A DNA stretch of 64,000 nucleotides from Streptomyces glomeratus (GCF_021462825.1 NZ_JAKEEB010000006.1:186001-250000); one strand, 5' to 3'; positions 7,782-16,386 are shown, counted from the first letter of the stretch. Program-made: numbers and translations. Notes: a model not told the origin generated them from the letters alone.

Positions 7782-8195
7782 GTGTCCCAGATTGCAGGCG
7801 AGCCCGCGACCCAGGACTTCGTTGAAGTCCGGCTTCCGGCAGCGGGTGCCTACCTGTCGGTGCTGCGCACGGCCACCGCCGGTCTCGCGGCCCGTTTGGA
7901 CTTCACCCTCGACGAGATCGAGGACCTGCGCATCGCGGTCGACGAGGCCTGCGCGATCCTGCTGCAGCAGGCCGTGCCCGGCTCGGTGCTCAGCTGTGTC
8001 TTCCGGCTCATCGACGACTCGCTCGAGGTCACGGTCGCCGCGCCGACCACGGACGGTCACGCACCGTCACGGGACACCTTCGCCTGGACCGTTCTGTCGG
8101 CCCTGGCCGGCAAGGTCTCCTCCGCGGTCGCCGACGACAAGACCGTGTCCATCAGCCTCTACAAACAGCGCGGCGCGGGACCCGGGCCGGCGTGA
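7782..8195 (+). CDS. prsH: anti-sigma factor of SigH, RsbW-like ATP-binding protein
   Basis: A 137-residue GHKL-fold ATP-binding protein of the RsbW type. The N-box region (DEIEDLRIAVDEACAILL) and the C-terminal strand (DDKTVSISLYKQ) are visible. Such proteins sequester SigB-family sigma factors and phosphorylate an anti-anti-sigma protein. It lies directly upstream of sigH and overlaps its GTG (GTGA), as prsH (also called rshA or ushX) does in S. coelicolor. The start is taken as GTG 7782, five bases after GGAGG; a TTG twelve bases earlier is poorer. Confidence 0.9.
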   Translation: MSQIAGEPATQDFVEVRLPAAGAYLSVLRTATAGLAARLDFTLDEIEDLRIAVDEACAILLQQAVPGSVLSCVFRLIDDSLEVTVAAPTTDGHAPSRDTFAWTVLSALAGKVSSAVADDKTVSISLYKQRGAGPGPA

Positions 8196-9337
8196 CGAAC
8201 GGGGACGGGCCGGTGCGGGACGAAGAGCGCGACACACGGGAGCTTTCCGCCGGTACCGCCGGCGACCCGAACGGGTCGCGGCGGATGGCGGGCGGCGTGG
8301 ACGGCATCCCCGAGCAGGCCCGCCCGCATCCGGAGGACGACGCCTCGGCGGTCGCGGCACCCGCGCAGGCGGGGGCGGCAGCCGGGACCAAGGAGCCGTT
8401 CTCCCGACGGGGTCGCGGACGACGGGATCCGGACGGTGCCACGCTGAGCACGTCCTCTGGAGGAAGTGGGGCCTCCCCCGCTCGAGCAGAACCGAGAGCG
8501 CGGGGAAGGGTGACGGGCGGGACGATGAGCGAGCACGAGCGAAACGCCGAGCAGAGCGTGCCGGGCGGCGCGCAGCACGAGCCGCAGGACCGCAGCGGGG
8601 CGCGGTCGCTGTTCGTCGAGCTGCGCACGCTGAAAGAGGGCAGCCCGGAATACGCGGAGCTGCGCAATCAGCTGGTCCGGATGCATCTGCCGCTCGTCGA
8701 GCACCTTGCGCGCCGCTTCCGCAACCGCGGCGAGCCGCTGGACGATCTGACCCAGGTCGCCACCATCGGCCTGATCAAGTCGGTTGACCGCTTCGACCCG
8801 GACCGCGGCGTCGAGTTCTCGACGTACGCGACCCCGACGGTCGTCGGCGAGATCAAGCGGCACTTCCGTGACAAGGGTTGGGCGGTGCGGGTGCCGCGGC
8901 GCCTGCAGGAGCTGCGCCTGGCCCTGACGACGGCCACGGCCGAGCTGTCCCAGCTGCACGGCCGCTCCCCGACGGTCCACGAGCTGGCCGAGAAGCTGGC
9001 CATCTCGGAGGAGGAGGTCCTGGAGGGCCTGGAGTCCGCCAACGCGTACTCGACGCTGTCCCTGGACGTCCCCGACACGGACGACGAGTCCCCGGCGGTC
9101 GCGGACACGCTCGGCGCGGAGGACGAGGCGCTGGAGGGGGTGGAGTACCGCGAGTCGCTGAAGCCGCTGCTCGAGGATCTTCCGCCACGAGAGAAGCGGA
9201 TCCTGCTTCTCCGCTTCTTCGGCAATATGACGCAGTCGCAGATCGCGCAGGAGGTCGGCATCTCGCAGATGCATGTCTCGCGCCTGCTGGCCCGGACCCT
9301 GGCACAGCTGCGGGAGAAGCTCCTGGTCGAGGAGTGA
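8192..9337 (+). CDS. sigH: RNA polymerase sigma factor SigH (SigB/SigF family)
   Basis: A 381-residue form begins at GTG 8192, overlapping the prsH stop; an internal ATG at 8525 would give a 270-residue protein holding all sigma domains. Region 2 (HLARRFRNRGEPLDDLTQVATIGLIKSVD), region 3 and region 4 (the LPPREKRILLLRFFGN and ISQMHVSRLLARTL helices) are all present. The first 111 residues are low-complexity and contain a dispersed palindromic repeat (8467-8508). S. coelicolor SigH is known to be made in several N-terminally different sizes, which fits these nested starts. It responds to osmotic, heat and developmental signals and is held by PrsH. A SigB-type promoter and a BldD box lie upstream. 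Confidence 0.93.
   Translation: MTNGDGPVRDEERDTRELSAGTAGDPNGSRRMAGGVDGIPEQARPHPEDDASAVAAPAQAGAAAGTKEPFSRRGRGRRDPDGATLSTSSGGSGASPARAEPRARGRVTGGTMSEHERNAEQSVPGGAQHEPQDRSGARSLFVELRTLKEGSPEYAELRNQLVRMHLPLVEHLARRFRNRGEPLDDLTQVATIGLIKSVDRFDPDRGVEFSTYATPTVVGEIKRHFRDKGWAVRVPRRLQELRLALTTATAELSQLHGRSPTVHELAEKLAISEEEVLEGLESANAYSTLSLDVPDTDDESPAVADTLGAEDEALEGVEYRESLKPLLEDLPPREKRILLLRFFGNMTQSQIAQEVGISQMHVSRLLARTLAQLREKLLVEE
8467..8508 (+). repeat. dispersed Streptomyces palindromic repeat, copy 1 (inside sigH)
   Basis: The block has a GGGG..TCCCCCGCTCG left part and a CCGAGAGC.CGGGG right part around a variable centre. It aligns with the block at 34189-34231. It encodes part of the non-conserved N-terminal extension of SigH (about residues 92-106), between the first and second possible starts. 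Confidence 0.6.
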
Positions 9338-9340
9338 CGA

Positions 9341-9398
9341 AGGGCGACCGGATCCCGGTCGCCCTGGAGTTCCCCCGCCGACGGCCCGTGCCGTCGGC
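9341..9398. terminator. double hairpin terminator after sigH
   Basis: Two perfect inverted repeats follow the sigH stop: 11 bp (9341-9351 with 9355-9365, 3-base loop) and 9 bp (9377-9385 with 9390-9398, 4-base loop). They lie between convergent genes and probably work in both directions. Confidence 0.8.
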
Positions 9399-9433
9399 CG
9401 TGCGCCTGCTTCTGAGCCCTTGTGTGCGTGCGC

Positions 9434-9883
9434 CTACTTCTGGTCCTGTACGTTCCCGGGCCCCCGGATGCCCAGCGCCCGTGTGGTCGCCGGGTTCACG
9501 AGCAGCACCAGGGCCGCCACCGCGACGACCGCGAGCGCGATGCCGCCCGGGATCGCGAGGCTGTCGGCCTGGAGCAGCGTGTACGCCACCGGCAGCGCCA
9601 TGATCTGCGTGATGACCGCGGGCCCCCGGCTCCAGCTGCGCCGCAGCAGCAGACCGCGCGCGGCCAGCAGGGGCAGCAGCGCGAGCACGATCAGGGTGAT
9701 ACCGCCGGTGACGGCCTGCCGGCGGTCGTCCGGCGAGCCCGTGAGCCCCAGGACGAGCATCCACGCACCGCCCACGACGAGGGCGAGGCCCTCCAGGGCG
9801 GCGAGTGCGGCCGCGACCGTCAGCCGTACGGGACGGGGCTCGGCGTCGGGGGCCGGGGAGGTGGGGTTCTGCTCAGCGCTCAC
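9434..9883 (-). CDS. integral membrane protein, four predicted helices
   Basis: A 149-residue protein with a short charged cytosolic N-terminus and four hydrophobic segments (about residues 22-48, 57-82, 88-108, 111-132). The C-terminal tail is hydrophilic. I recognise no catalytic motif; related small membrane proteins sit between sigH and the diacylglycerol kinase gene in other Streptomyces. It converges with sigH and shares its terminator. Function unknown. Confidence 0.75.
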   Translation of the reverse strand: MSAEQNPTSPAPDAEPRPVRLTVAAALAALEGLALVVGGAWMLVLGLTGSPDDRRQAVTGGITLIVLALLPLLAARGLLLRRSWSRGPAVITQIMALPVAYTLLQADSLAIPGGIALAVVAVAALVLLVNPATTRALGIRGPGNVQDQK

Positions 9884-10059
9884 CCCTGAAGGGTAGCCCT
9901 CGCCCGGGAGCCGGCCCGGCGAGGCGTGCGAAGGGGCGGCACGGCCTCCGTACCTCCGGGGCGGCTTCCCTGCCCTGTGCTCAAGGCCACTCCCCTTCCT
10001 CTTACCGGTTCCCTACCTCGGCCTGGGACGAGTACCGCCGAGTAGGTACGCTGCAATCC

Positions 10060-11028
10060 ATGCGTGCACTTCTCGTGGTCAATCCGGCGGCAACCACCAC
10101 AAGCGCACGCACCCGTGACGTCCTGATCCACGCGCTGGCGAGCGAGATGAAGCTCGAGGCGGTCACCACCGAGTACCGGGGGCATGCCCGGGACCTCGGC
10201 CGTCAGGCCGCGGAGAGCGAGGACATCGAGCTGGTCGTGGCCCTCGGCGGCGACGGCACGGTCAACGAGGTCGTCAACGGTCTGCTGCACCACGGTCCCG
10301 ACCCCGGCCGGCTCCCCCGCCTCGCCGTGGTGCCCGGCGGCTCGACCAATGTCTTCGCCCGCGCGCTCGGCCTTCCCAACGACGCCGTGGAGGCCACCGG
10401 CGCGATCCTGGACGCGCTGCGCGAGGGCCGCGAGCGCACGGTCGGCCTCGGTCTGGCCGCGGGCACCCCGGGCACGGAAGACGAGGCGGTGCCCTCCCGC
10501 TGGTTCACCTTCAACGCCGGTCTGGGTTTCGACGCGGGCGTGGTGGGCCGGGTCGAACAGCAGCGGGAGCGGGGCAGGCGCTCCACCCATGCGCTGTATC
10601 TGCGCCAAGTGCTGCGTCAGTTTCTGGACGAACCTCATCGCAGGCACGGAACGATCACTCTGGAGCGGCCCGGCGAGGAACCGGTCGAGGATCTCGTCCT
10701 GTCCATAATCTGCAATGCGGCGCCGTGGACGTTTCTCGGCAATCGTCCGGTGTACGCGTCCCCTAAGGCATCGTTCGACACCGGACTCGACGTACTCGGT
10801 CTCAGCCGCCTGTCGACGGCCGCGGTTGCCCGTTATGCAACCCAGTTGCTCACTTCGTCCCCCGAGCGCGGACCCCAGGGCAAGCACGTGGTCTCCCTGC
10901 ACGACCTGAGTGGCTTCACCTTGCATTCGAAGGTGCCGCTGCCCCTTCAGATGGACGGGGACCACCTGGGACTGCGGACCAGCGTGACGTTCACAGGCGT
11001 ACGCCGTGCACTGCGTGTGATTGTGTGA
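10060..11028 (+). CDS. diacylglycerol kinase family lipid kinase
   Basis: A 322-residue DAGK_cat / YegS-like kinase. LLVVNPAA opens the protein. The nucleotide-binding motif ALGGDGTVNEVVNGL is at about residues 66-80, and VPGGSTNVFARALGLP follows. The C-terminal half is the beta-sandwich domain that binds the lipid substrate. It should phosphorylate diacylglycerol or a related lipid, but the exact substrate is unknown. The frame is open to 9805; the ATG at 10060 begins the conserved fold and is chosen for that reason. No clear ribosome site precedes it, so it may be translated from a short or leaderless transcript. Confidence 0.88.
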   Translation: MRALLVVNPAATTTSARTRDVLIHALASEMKLEAVTTEYRGHARDLGRQAAESEDIELVVALGGDGTVNEVVNGLLHHGPDPGRLPRLAVVPGGSTNVFARALGLPNDAVEATGAILDALREGRERTVGLGLAAGTPGTEDEAVPSRWFTFNAGLGFDAGVVGRVEQQRERGRRSTHALYLRQVLRQFLDEPHRRHGTITLERPGEEPVEDLVLSIICNAAPWTFLGNRPVYASPKASFDTGLDVLGLSRLSTAAVARYATQLLTSSPERGPQGKHVVSLHDLSGFTLHSKVPLPLQMDGDHLGLRTSVTFTGVRRALRVIV

Positions 11029-11338
11029 GCAGAAGAGGCCAAAGTCCTTTCACTCGAACGTTTAGGCCAGGATCCACCCCTTGGAAGTACGGCTGTGACC
11101 TAGTCGACACCAAGGAATCAAAAAAAACTTTCCGGAAGGGGTTGTATCCGCCGCTGAGGTTTGCGAGTCTCTACGTGGCGCTCGGGGCGGCCCGCACGAT
11201 CGGCCCCCACAGAGAGCCAGAACCCCTCCTCACACCAAGGACCACGTCAGTGAGTCTGACGATCGGCCCTTCACTTGTTGAGGGATTCGTGAAAGCGTTC
11301 ACATTCACAAGCACGAAATACCAAGAGAGGTAGCAGCC
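11029..11338 (+). promoter_or_regulatory. wblE upstream region
   Basis: This 310-base non-coding spacer is notably less GC-rich than its surroundings, with an A-run near 11119-11127. It must contain the wblE promoter(s). The best operator candidate is the Crp-like palindrome at 11289-11302. A GAGAGG ribosome site lies about ten bases before the wblE ATG. I see no other gene in it; frames that stay open here have no family resemblance. Confidence 0.5.
11289..11302 (+). promoter_or_regulatory. candidate Crp binding site upstream of wblE
   Basis: GTGAAAGCGTTCAC is a perfect inverted repeat (GTGAA-N4-TTCAC) close to the Streptomyces Crp consensus GTG-N6-GNCAC. Its right end is 36 bases before the wblE start. 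The orthologous gene whiB1 of M. tuberculosis is known to be controlled by the cAMP receptor protein, which makes the site credible. Confidence 0.5.
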
Positions 11339-11596
11339 ATGGACTGGCGTCACAACGCCGTTTGCCGCGAGGAAGACCCCGAGCTCTTCTTCCCCATCGG
11401 CAACACCGGTCCTGCGCTGCTGCAGATCGAGGAAGCCAAGGCCGTCTGCCGTCGCTGCCCGGTTATCGAGCAGTGCCTGCAGTGGGCGCTCGAGTCCGGC
11501 CAGGACTCCGGCGTCTGGGGTGGTCTCAGCGAGGACGAGCGCCGCGCCATGAAGCGCCGCGCCGCCCGCAACCGGGCCCGTCAGGCCTCCGCCTGA
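11339..11596 (+). CDS. wblE: WhiB-family iron-sulfur transcription factor WblE
   Basis: An 85-residue Wbl protein with the four [4Fe-4S] cysteines at positions 9, 37, 40 and 46, the GVWGG turn (about residues 60-64), and a basic C-terminus (KRRAARNRARQ) for DNA or sigma-factor contacts. It is the orthologue of M. tuberculosis WhiB1, a nitric-oxide-sensitive regulator that binds the housekeeping sigma factor. As in that organism, it is next to a PdtaS-type kinase gene. The ATG follows GAGAGG. The gene ends ahead of a strong terminator. Confidence 0.95.
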   Translation: MDWRHNAVCREEDPELFFPIGNTGPALLQIEEAKAVCRRCPVIEQCLQWALESGQDSGVWGGLSEDERRAMKRRAARNRARQASA

Positions 11597-11714
11597 CACA
11601 CCCACCCCGTACGAGCCTGAGCTTGGCGGCGCGCACAGCGAGTGCGCATCTCCCGCCCCCGAGCCGCAGCGCGCAGTACCCCCGGTGCGCAGCAATAGCT
11701 GGCAACTGAGCTTT

Positions 11715-11742
11715 AGCCCCGGACCACTTGTGGTCCGGGGCT
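11715..11742. terminator. bidirectional terminator between wblE and the pdtaS-like gene
   Basis: A 12-bp perfect stem (11715-11726 with 11731-11742) with a 4-base loop lies between two convergent genes and should end both transcripts. Confidence 0.85.
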
Positions 11743-11781
11743 CATTGCTGTTCCGGTGACCGTCCGAGCGGCCCGCCGGGG

Positions 11782-13248
11782 TCACGCGTGGGCGCGGACC
11801 GGGATGTCCAGGATGACCCGCGTGCCCCGCCCGGGGGCCGGGACCATGTCGAACGTGCCGCCCAACTCCCCCTCCACCAGGGTCCGTACGATCTGCAGAC
11901 CGAGGTTGCCCGCGGTCTGCGGGTCGAAGCCCTCGGGCAGGCCGACCCCGTCGTCCTGGACGGTGACGAGGAGCCGGGCCTCCTTGGTCGTGCCGCCACG
12001 GACCGCCGAGACCTCGACCGTACCGGTGTCGCCCTCACGAAAGCCGTGTTCCAGGGCGTTCTGCAGGATTTCGGTCAGCACCATCGAGAGCGGGGTCGCG
12101 ACCTCGGCCTCCAGGATGCCGAAGCGGCCGCTGCGCCGGCCGGTGACCTTGCCGGGCGAGATCTCGGCCACCATCGCCAGCACCCGGTCGGCGATCTCGT
12201 CGAACTCCACCCGCTCGTCCAGGTTCTGAGACAGCGTCTCATGCACGATGGCGATGGAGCCGACCCGCCGCACGGCCTCCTCCAGGGCCTCCCGTCCCCG
12301 CTCGGACCCGATGCGGCGGGCCTGGAGGCGAAGCAGGGCGGCCACCGTCTGGAGGTTGTTCTTCACCCGGTGGTGGATCTCCCGGATGGTCGCGTCCTTG
12401 GTTATCAACTCCCGCTCGCGGCGACGCAGTTCGGTGACGTCCCGGAGCAGGACGAGCGAGCCGATCCGGGTGCCCTTGGGCTTGAGGGGGATCGCGCGGA
12501 ACTGGATCACCCCGTCGTTGGCCTCGATCTCGAACTCGCGCGGCGCCCAGCCGCTGGCGACCTTGGCGAGCGCCTCGTCCACCGGGCCCCGGGTGGGGGC
12601 GAGTTCCGCGGTGGTGTGGCCCAGGTGCTGGCCGACCAGATCGGAGGCGAGCCCGAGGCGGTGGTACGCCGACAGGGCGTTCGGGGACGCGTACTGGACG
12701 AGGCCGTCCGCGTCGAGGCGGATGAGCCCGTCACCGACGCGCGGCGACGCGTCCATGTCGACCTGCTGGTCGGGGAACGGGAAGGCGCCGGCCGCGATCA
12801 TCTGCGCCAGGTCGGAGGCGCTCTGGAGGTAGGTGAGCTCCAGGCGGCTCGGGGTACGCACGGTGAGCAGGTTGGTGTTGCGCGCGATCACGCCGAGGAC
12901 GCGTCCCTCGCGTCGTACGGGGATGGACTCGACCCGGACCGGGACCTCCTCACGCCACTCGGGGTCGCCCTCGCGCACGATCCGGCCCTCGTCCAGGGCG
13001 GCGTCCAGCATGGGCCGGCGGCCGCGCGGGACGAGGTGGCCGACCATGTCGTCCTGGTAGGAGGTGGGGCCGGTGTTGGGCCGCATCTGGGCGACCGAAA
13101 CGTATCGGGTGCCGTCGCGCGTGGGCACCCACAGGACGAGGTCGGCGAAGGAGAGGTCGGACAGCAGCTGCCACTCCGACACCAGCAGATGGAGCCACTC
13201 CAGGTCGGAGTCGCTGAGGGCGGTGTGCTGGCGGACCAGTTCGTTCAT
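11782..13248 (-). CDS. pdtaS: PdtaS-like sensor histidine kinase (HisKA_2 / HWE type)
   Basis: A 488-residue soluble kinase with no membrane segment. An N-terminal GAF-like sensor (about residues 1-155) is followed by a PAS domain (about 160-280), a HisKA_2 dimerisation domain with the phospho-acceptor in REIHHRVKNNLQTV (about residue 300), and a GHKL ATPase domain (ILQNALEHGF, DDGVGLP, LGLQIVRTL). PdtaS signals to the RNA-binding antiterminator PdtaR, which is not in this window. The PdtaS-WhiB1 gene neighbourhood is also found in mycobacteria. The ATG at 13248 is chosen because it begins the conserved N-terminus; a TTG at 13287 is in frame but has no ribosome site. Confidence 0.9.
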   Translation of the reverse strand: MNELVRQHTALSDSDLEWLHLLVSEWQLLSDLSFADLVLWVPTRDGTRYVSVAQMRPNTGPTSYQDDMVGHLVPRGRRPMLDAALDEGRIVREGDPEWREEVPVRVESIPVRREGRVLGVIARNTNLLTVRTPSRLELTYLQSASDLAQMIAAGAFPFPDQQVDMDASPRVGDGLIRLDADGLVQYASPNALSAYHRLGLASDLVGQHLGHTTAELAPTRGPVDEALAKVASGWAPREFEIEANDGVIQFRAIPLKPKGTRIGSLVLLRDVTELRRRERELITKDATIREIHHRVKNNLQTVAALLRLQARRIGSERGREALEEAVRRVGSIAIVHETLSQNLDERVEFDEIADRVLAMVAEISPGKVTGRRSGRFGILEAEVATPLSMVLTEILQNALEHGFREGDTGTVEVSAVRGGTTKEARLLVTVQDDGVGLPEGFDPQTAGNLGLQIVRTLVEGELGGTFDMVPAPGRGTRVILDIPVRAHA

Positions 13249-13562
13249 GGAGGGCACGTCTGCGAGGGTACCCGGGAGCTGCGACAACGATCGAAATCAG
13301 CCAGGAGGACGGCACCGCCCCCGCGTACCGGCCCGTCTCATCCCGGGCGAACGGCCCCGAAAACACCCGCGGGCCGCGGCGCCTGGGAGGGACCCTCAAC
13401 CCTCCCGGCACCGCAGCCCGGAGCAGCAACGGCCGCGGGGTGTGCGGTCCCGGTCGGCCGAAGGTCGAGGAGCCGGAGCAGTCAGGGCAGAGAGCGCCGG
13501 TTCCTCGGTCCGTCTTCCTGTGCGGGGAAGACGGAGGTGTGTGCGAGCTGTTTCGCTCGTGC

Positions 13563-13587
13563 TGTTCTCGCTCGCGCGACGAGAACA
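13563..13587. repeat. 8-bp inverted repeat in the nagB upstream spacer
   Basis: TGTTCTCG (13563-13570) and CGAGAACA (13580-13587) are perfect reverse complements around a 9-base spacer. It sits 25 bases from the orphan DasR-like site. It could be an operator or an RNA hairpin. Confidence 0.5.
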
Positions 13588-13609
13588 CTTTACGTGCTGT
13601 GCCTGCGCT

Positions 13610-13625
13610 TTTGGACTAGACCATG
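13610..13625. promoter_or_regulatory. orphan DasR-responsive element (dre)
   Basis: The core TGGACTAGACCA (13612-13623) is identical to the core upstream of dasR at 19854-19865 and close to the dre consensus (TGGTCTAGACCA). It is about 400 bases from nagB and about 360 from the kinase gene, so its target is not obvious. Confidence 0.65.
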
Positions 13626-13937
13626 TGTTCCTGGACCATGGTGCTGGGTCCGGGGCGCGCGTGTCCATGCGCCGGGAGGCGTTTGTTGTTGTCTCTTTAT
13701 CGGACATCCATCGACGTTCCCACCGCAGAGTAGCGGCCTTCGGCCGGTGCGGGTGCCGGATTACCGTTGTGTGATCCTCAGCGCGTCTCCGTCACGCCCC
13801 CAGGGTGCCCGGCACGGCGGGTTGCCGGCCGTCTCCGCGCCGGAGGACGACCCGCAGGAGAAGAGCAGGGGTACCCGGCATGAAGAACCGGGGAATCCGG
13901 GCGGCGGGCCCCTGTCCAGAGGGGGCGATTCTGCTAG

Positions 13938-13953
13938 ATTGGTCTATACCACA
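13938..13953 (+). promoter_or_regulatory. DasR-responsive element (dre) of nagB
   Basis: ATTGGTCTATACCACA has the palindromic core TGGTCTATACCA (13940-13951). It lies 64 bases before the nagB GTG. DasR repression of nagB through such a site is established in S. coelicolor. Confidence 0.88.
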
Positions 13954-14017
13954 TGTGTGTCCTCGCGTGTGCGCCCTCGGTCCCCACGCGAGCCCTCTCC
14001 AGATCGGCAGGCCCAGC

Positions 14018-14803
14018 GTGGAAGTTGTCATCGTTCCGGACGCCAAGGCGGGCGGCGAACTCATCGCCGAGGCCATGGCACAGTTGCTCGAACGCAAGCC
14101 CGCGGCCCTGCTCGGCGTGGCCACCGGGTCGACGCCACTGCCCGTCTACGAGGCGCTGGCGGCCAGGGTGCGCTCCGGCGCCGTCGACGTCTCCCGGGCG
14201 CGGATCGCCCAGCTCGACGAGTACGTGGGCCTGCCGGCCGACCACCCGGAGTCGTACCGCTCGGTGCTGGGCCGCGAGGTGCTCCAGCCGCTCGGTATCG
14301 GCATGGAGGCGTTCATGGGGCCCGACGGCACGGCCGAGGACGTGCGGGCGGCGTGCGCCGCGTACGACGCGGCGCTGGCCGAGGCCGGCGGGGTGGACCT
14401 CCAGCTGCTGGGGATCGGGACCGACGGGCACATCGGGTTCAACGAGCCGTGCTCCTCGCTCGCCTCGCGGACCCGGATCAAGACCCTGACCCAGCAGACC
14501 CGGATCGACAACGCGCGTTTCTTCGACGGCGACATCGACCAGGTTCCGCACCACGTCATCACCCAGGGCATAGGGACCATCCTGGAGGCGCGGCACCTGG
14601 TGCTCCTCGCGACCGGCGAGGGCAAGGCGGACGCGGTCGCCGCGACCGTCGAGGGTCCGGTGGCCGCGGTCTGCCCGGCCTCCGCGCTCCAGCTCCACCC
14701 GCATGCCACCGTCGTCGTGGACGAGGCCGCCGCATCCAAGCTGAAGCTCGCCGACTACTTCCGCCACACCTACGCCAACAAGCCCGACTGGCAGGGCATC
14801 TAA
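14018..14803 (+). CDS. nagB: glucosamine-6-phosphate deaminase
   Basis: A 261-residue NagB. It converts glucosamine-6-phosphate to fructose-6-phosphate and ammonia, the last step feeding GlcNAc into glycolysis; its substrate is the effector that releases DasR from DNA. Conserved motifs are GVATGSTPLPVYEAL (about residues 27-41), LDEYVGLPADHPESY, and GIGTDGHIGFNEP (about 131-143, active-site region). The GTG start lies at the beginning of the conserved EVVIVPD strand, with only a weak ribosome site. The gene is under a dre site and converges with dasD. Confidence 0.95.
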   Translation: MEVVIVPDAKAGGELIAEAMAQLLERKPAALLGVATGSTPLPVYEALAARVRSGAVDVSRARIAQLDEYVGLPADHPESYRSVLGREVLQPLGIGMEAFMGPDGTAEDVRAACAAYDAALAEAGGVDLQLLGIGTDGHIGFNEPCSSLASRTRIKTLTQQTRIDNARFFDGDIDQVPHHVITQGIGTILEARHLVLLATGEGKADAVAATVEGPVAAVCPASALQLHPHATVVVDEAAASKLKLADYFRHTYANKPDWQGI

Positions 14804-14808
14804 GGGCC

Positions 14809-14838
14809 GGCGCCCGGTCCCGGGCGGGTACGGGCGCC
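14809..14838. terminator. hairpin between nagB and dasD
   Basis: GGCGCCCG (14809-14816) pairs perfectly with CGGGCGCC (14831-14838). It lies between convergent genes just after the nagB stop. Confidence 0.65.
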
Positions 14839-14871
14839 TTCCCGCTGCCCGCCGCGGCGGGGTGCCCGGTG

Positions 14872-16386
14872 TCACACGCCGGCGATGACCTCCGCCGCGG
14901 CCCGTCCGCAGACCCGCGCCGCGCCGTGCGTGGCGATGTGCAGGGCGCCCCGGGGCGCGGCCTGCGGGACGCCCATCTCGACCACCACGGTGTCGGGGCG
15001 CCGCGCGAGGATCACGTCGAGGGCCCCCGCCATCCACGGATGACGGTGCTCGTCGCGGACCACCGCCACGATCCGCCGCTCCCGGGCGGCCTCCAGCACC
15101 GCCCGTGCCGCCTCCTCCCCCGCGAAGCAGCCGGTCTCCGTGCCCGGGAGCATGCGGACCAGCTCCGCGGCCACACCCCACGGGGTGTCGTCGCCCACCG
15201 CGATGTTCGCGACCGGCGTGAGGGCGGCGACGTACGGCGGCTCGGTGAGCGGGGTGAACTCCTCCGCCCCGGTGACGGTCACCGCGCGCCGGGCCGCCAG
15301 CAGACCGATGTCGGCCCCGGTGTCCGGCCGCGCGGCGGCGCCCTGCGCTCGAGCCGCTGTCGTCCACCGCGCCAGCGCCCGTACCCGCCCGGCCGCCTCG
15401 GCCAGCCGCTCCTCGGCCAGCTCTCCCGAGCGCACCGCCGTGACCAGGGCATCGCGCAGACGTCGTACCGTCTCCTCGTCCGCGAGACCGCCGCCCACGC
15501 AGATGGCGTCCGCGCCCGCCGCGAGGGCCAGGACGCTGCCGCGCTCGATGCCGTAGGTCCCGGCGATCGCCCGCATCTCCATGCCGTCGGTGACGATCAG
15601 GCCGTCGTAGCCGAGTTCACCGCGGAGCAGGCCGGTCAGGACGCGCCGGGACAGCGTGGCGGGGCGGTCCGGGTCCAGGGCCGGGACCAGGATGTGCGCG
15701 CTCATGATCGCGCGTGTGCCGGCCTCGATCGCCGCCCGGAACGGGGCCAGTTCGCGCTCCTGGAGCACCGGCGCGGACACGTCGATGCGCGGCAGCGCGT
15801 GATGGGAGTCGACCGCGGTGTCGCCGTGCCCCGGGAAGTGCTTGGTGCAGGCGGCGACGCCCGCGGACTGCAGACCGCCGACGTAGGCCGCCGTGTGACG
15901 GGCGACCAGATCGGTGCCGGCGCCGAAGGAGCGCACGCCGATCACCGGGTTCGCGGGGTCGGAGTTGATGTCGGCGGAGGGAGCCCAGTTGAGGTTCACC
16001 CCGCAGGCGGCGAGCCGGTGGCCCAGCTCGACGGCGACCTGCCGGGTCAGCTCCACGTCGTCCACCGCGCCCAGCGCATGGTTGCCGGGGAAGGAGGAGC
16101 CCGTCCCCACCTCCAGGCGGGTGACGTCACCGCCCTCCTCGTCGATCGCCACGAGCACGTCCTCGCGTTCGGCGCGCAACTGGGCCGTCAGCGCGGCGAG
16201 CTGCTGCGGGGAGGCGATGTTCCGGCCGAACAGTCCCACGGACGCCAGTCCTTCGCCGAGGCGGCGCAGCAGCCAGTCGGGTGCCGTGGTGCCGGTGAAG
16301 CCGGGCTGGAGGACCGTCAGCGCGTCGCGGGCGAGGCTGTCCTTCTCCGAGTTGGACTCGGTGGTACCGCTGGCGAATGTCGTCAT
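14872..16386 (-). CDS. dasD: beta-N-acetylglucosaminidase, glycoside hydrolase family 3
   Basis: A 504-residue GH3 protein. The NagZ-type signature KHFPGHGDTAVDSHHALP (about residues 172-189) carries the His-Asp dyad used as general acid/base, and VTDGMEMRAI (about 255) holds the nucleophile Asp. The remaining 170 residues form a second alpha/beta domain. There is no signal peptide, so it should act in the cytosol on chitobiose brought in by DasABC, giving GlcNAc. It starts nine bases after dasC and is the last gene of the operon. Confidence 0.92.
   Translation of the reverse strand: MTTFASGTTESNSEKDSLARDALTVLQPGFTGTTAPDWLLRRLGEGLASVGLFGRNIASPQQLAALTAQLRAEREDVLVAIDEEGGDVTRLEVGTGSSFPGNHALGAVDDVELTRQVAVELGHRLAACGVNLNWAPSADINSDPANPVIGVRSFGAGTDLVARHTAAYVGGLQSAGVAACTKHFPGHGDTAVDSHHALPRIDVSAPVLQERELAPFRAAIEAGTRAIMSAHILVPALDPDRPATLSRRVLTGLLRGELGYDGLIVTDGMEMRAIAGTYGIERGSVLALAAGADAICVGGGLADEETVRRLRDALVTAVRSGELAEERLAEAAGRVRALARWTTAARAQGAAARPDTGADIGLLAARRAVTVTGAEEFTPLTEPPYVAALTPVANIAVGDDTPWGVAAELVRMLPGTETGCFAGEEAARAVLEAARERRIVAVVRDEHRHPWMAGALDVILARRPDTVVVEMGVPQAAPRGALHIATHGAARVCGRAAAEVIAGV

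Larger units (their letters stand above)
13249..14017. other. long spacer between the pdtaS-like gene and nagB
   Basis: This 769-base region has no convincing protein gene. It holds two back-to-back hairpins (a CGAGC/GCTCG stem, then the 13563-13587 repeat), an orphan DasR-like operator (13612-13623), a T/G-rich stretch near 13680-13700 that could be a promoter, and the nagB operator (13938-13953). A tiny frame of 26 codons behind a GGAGG, starting near 13542, contains one TTA codon and ends within the orphan operator; I do not call it as a gene. Confidence 0.5.

Noticed and set aside
11113..11140. SigR promoter upstream of wblE (GGAAT followed by GTT)
   Set aside because: The spacing is 22 bases, outside the 18-19 required for SigR promoters.
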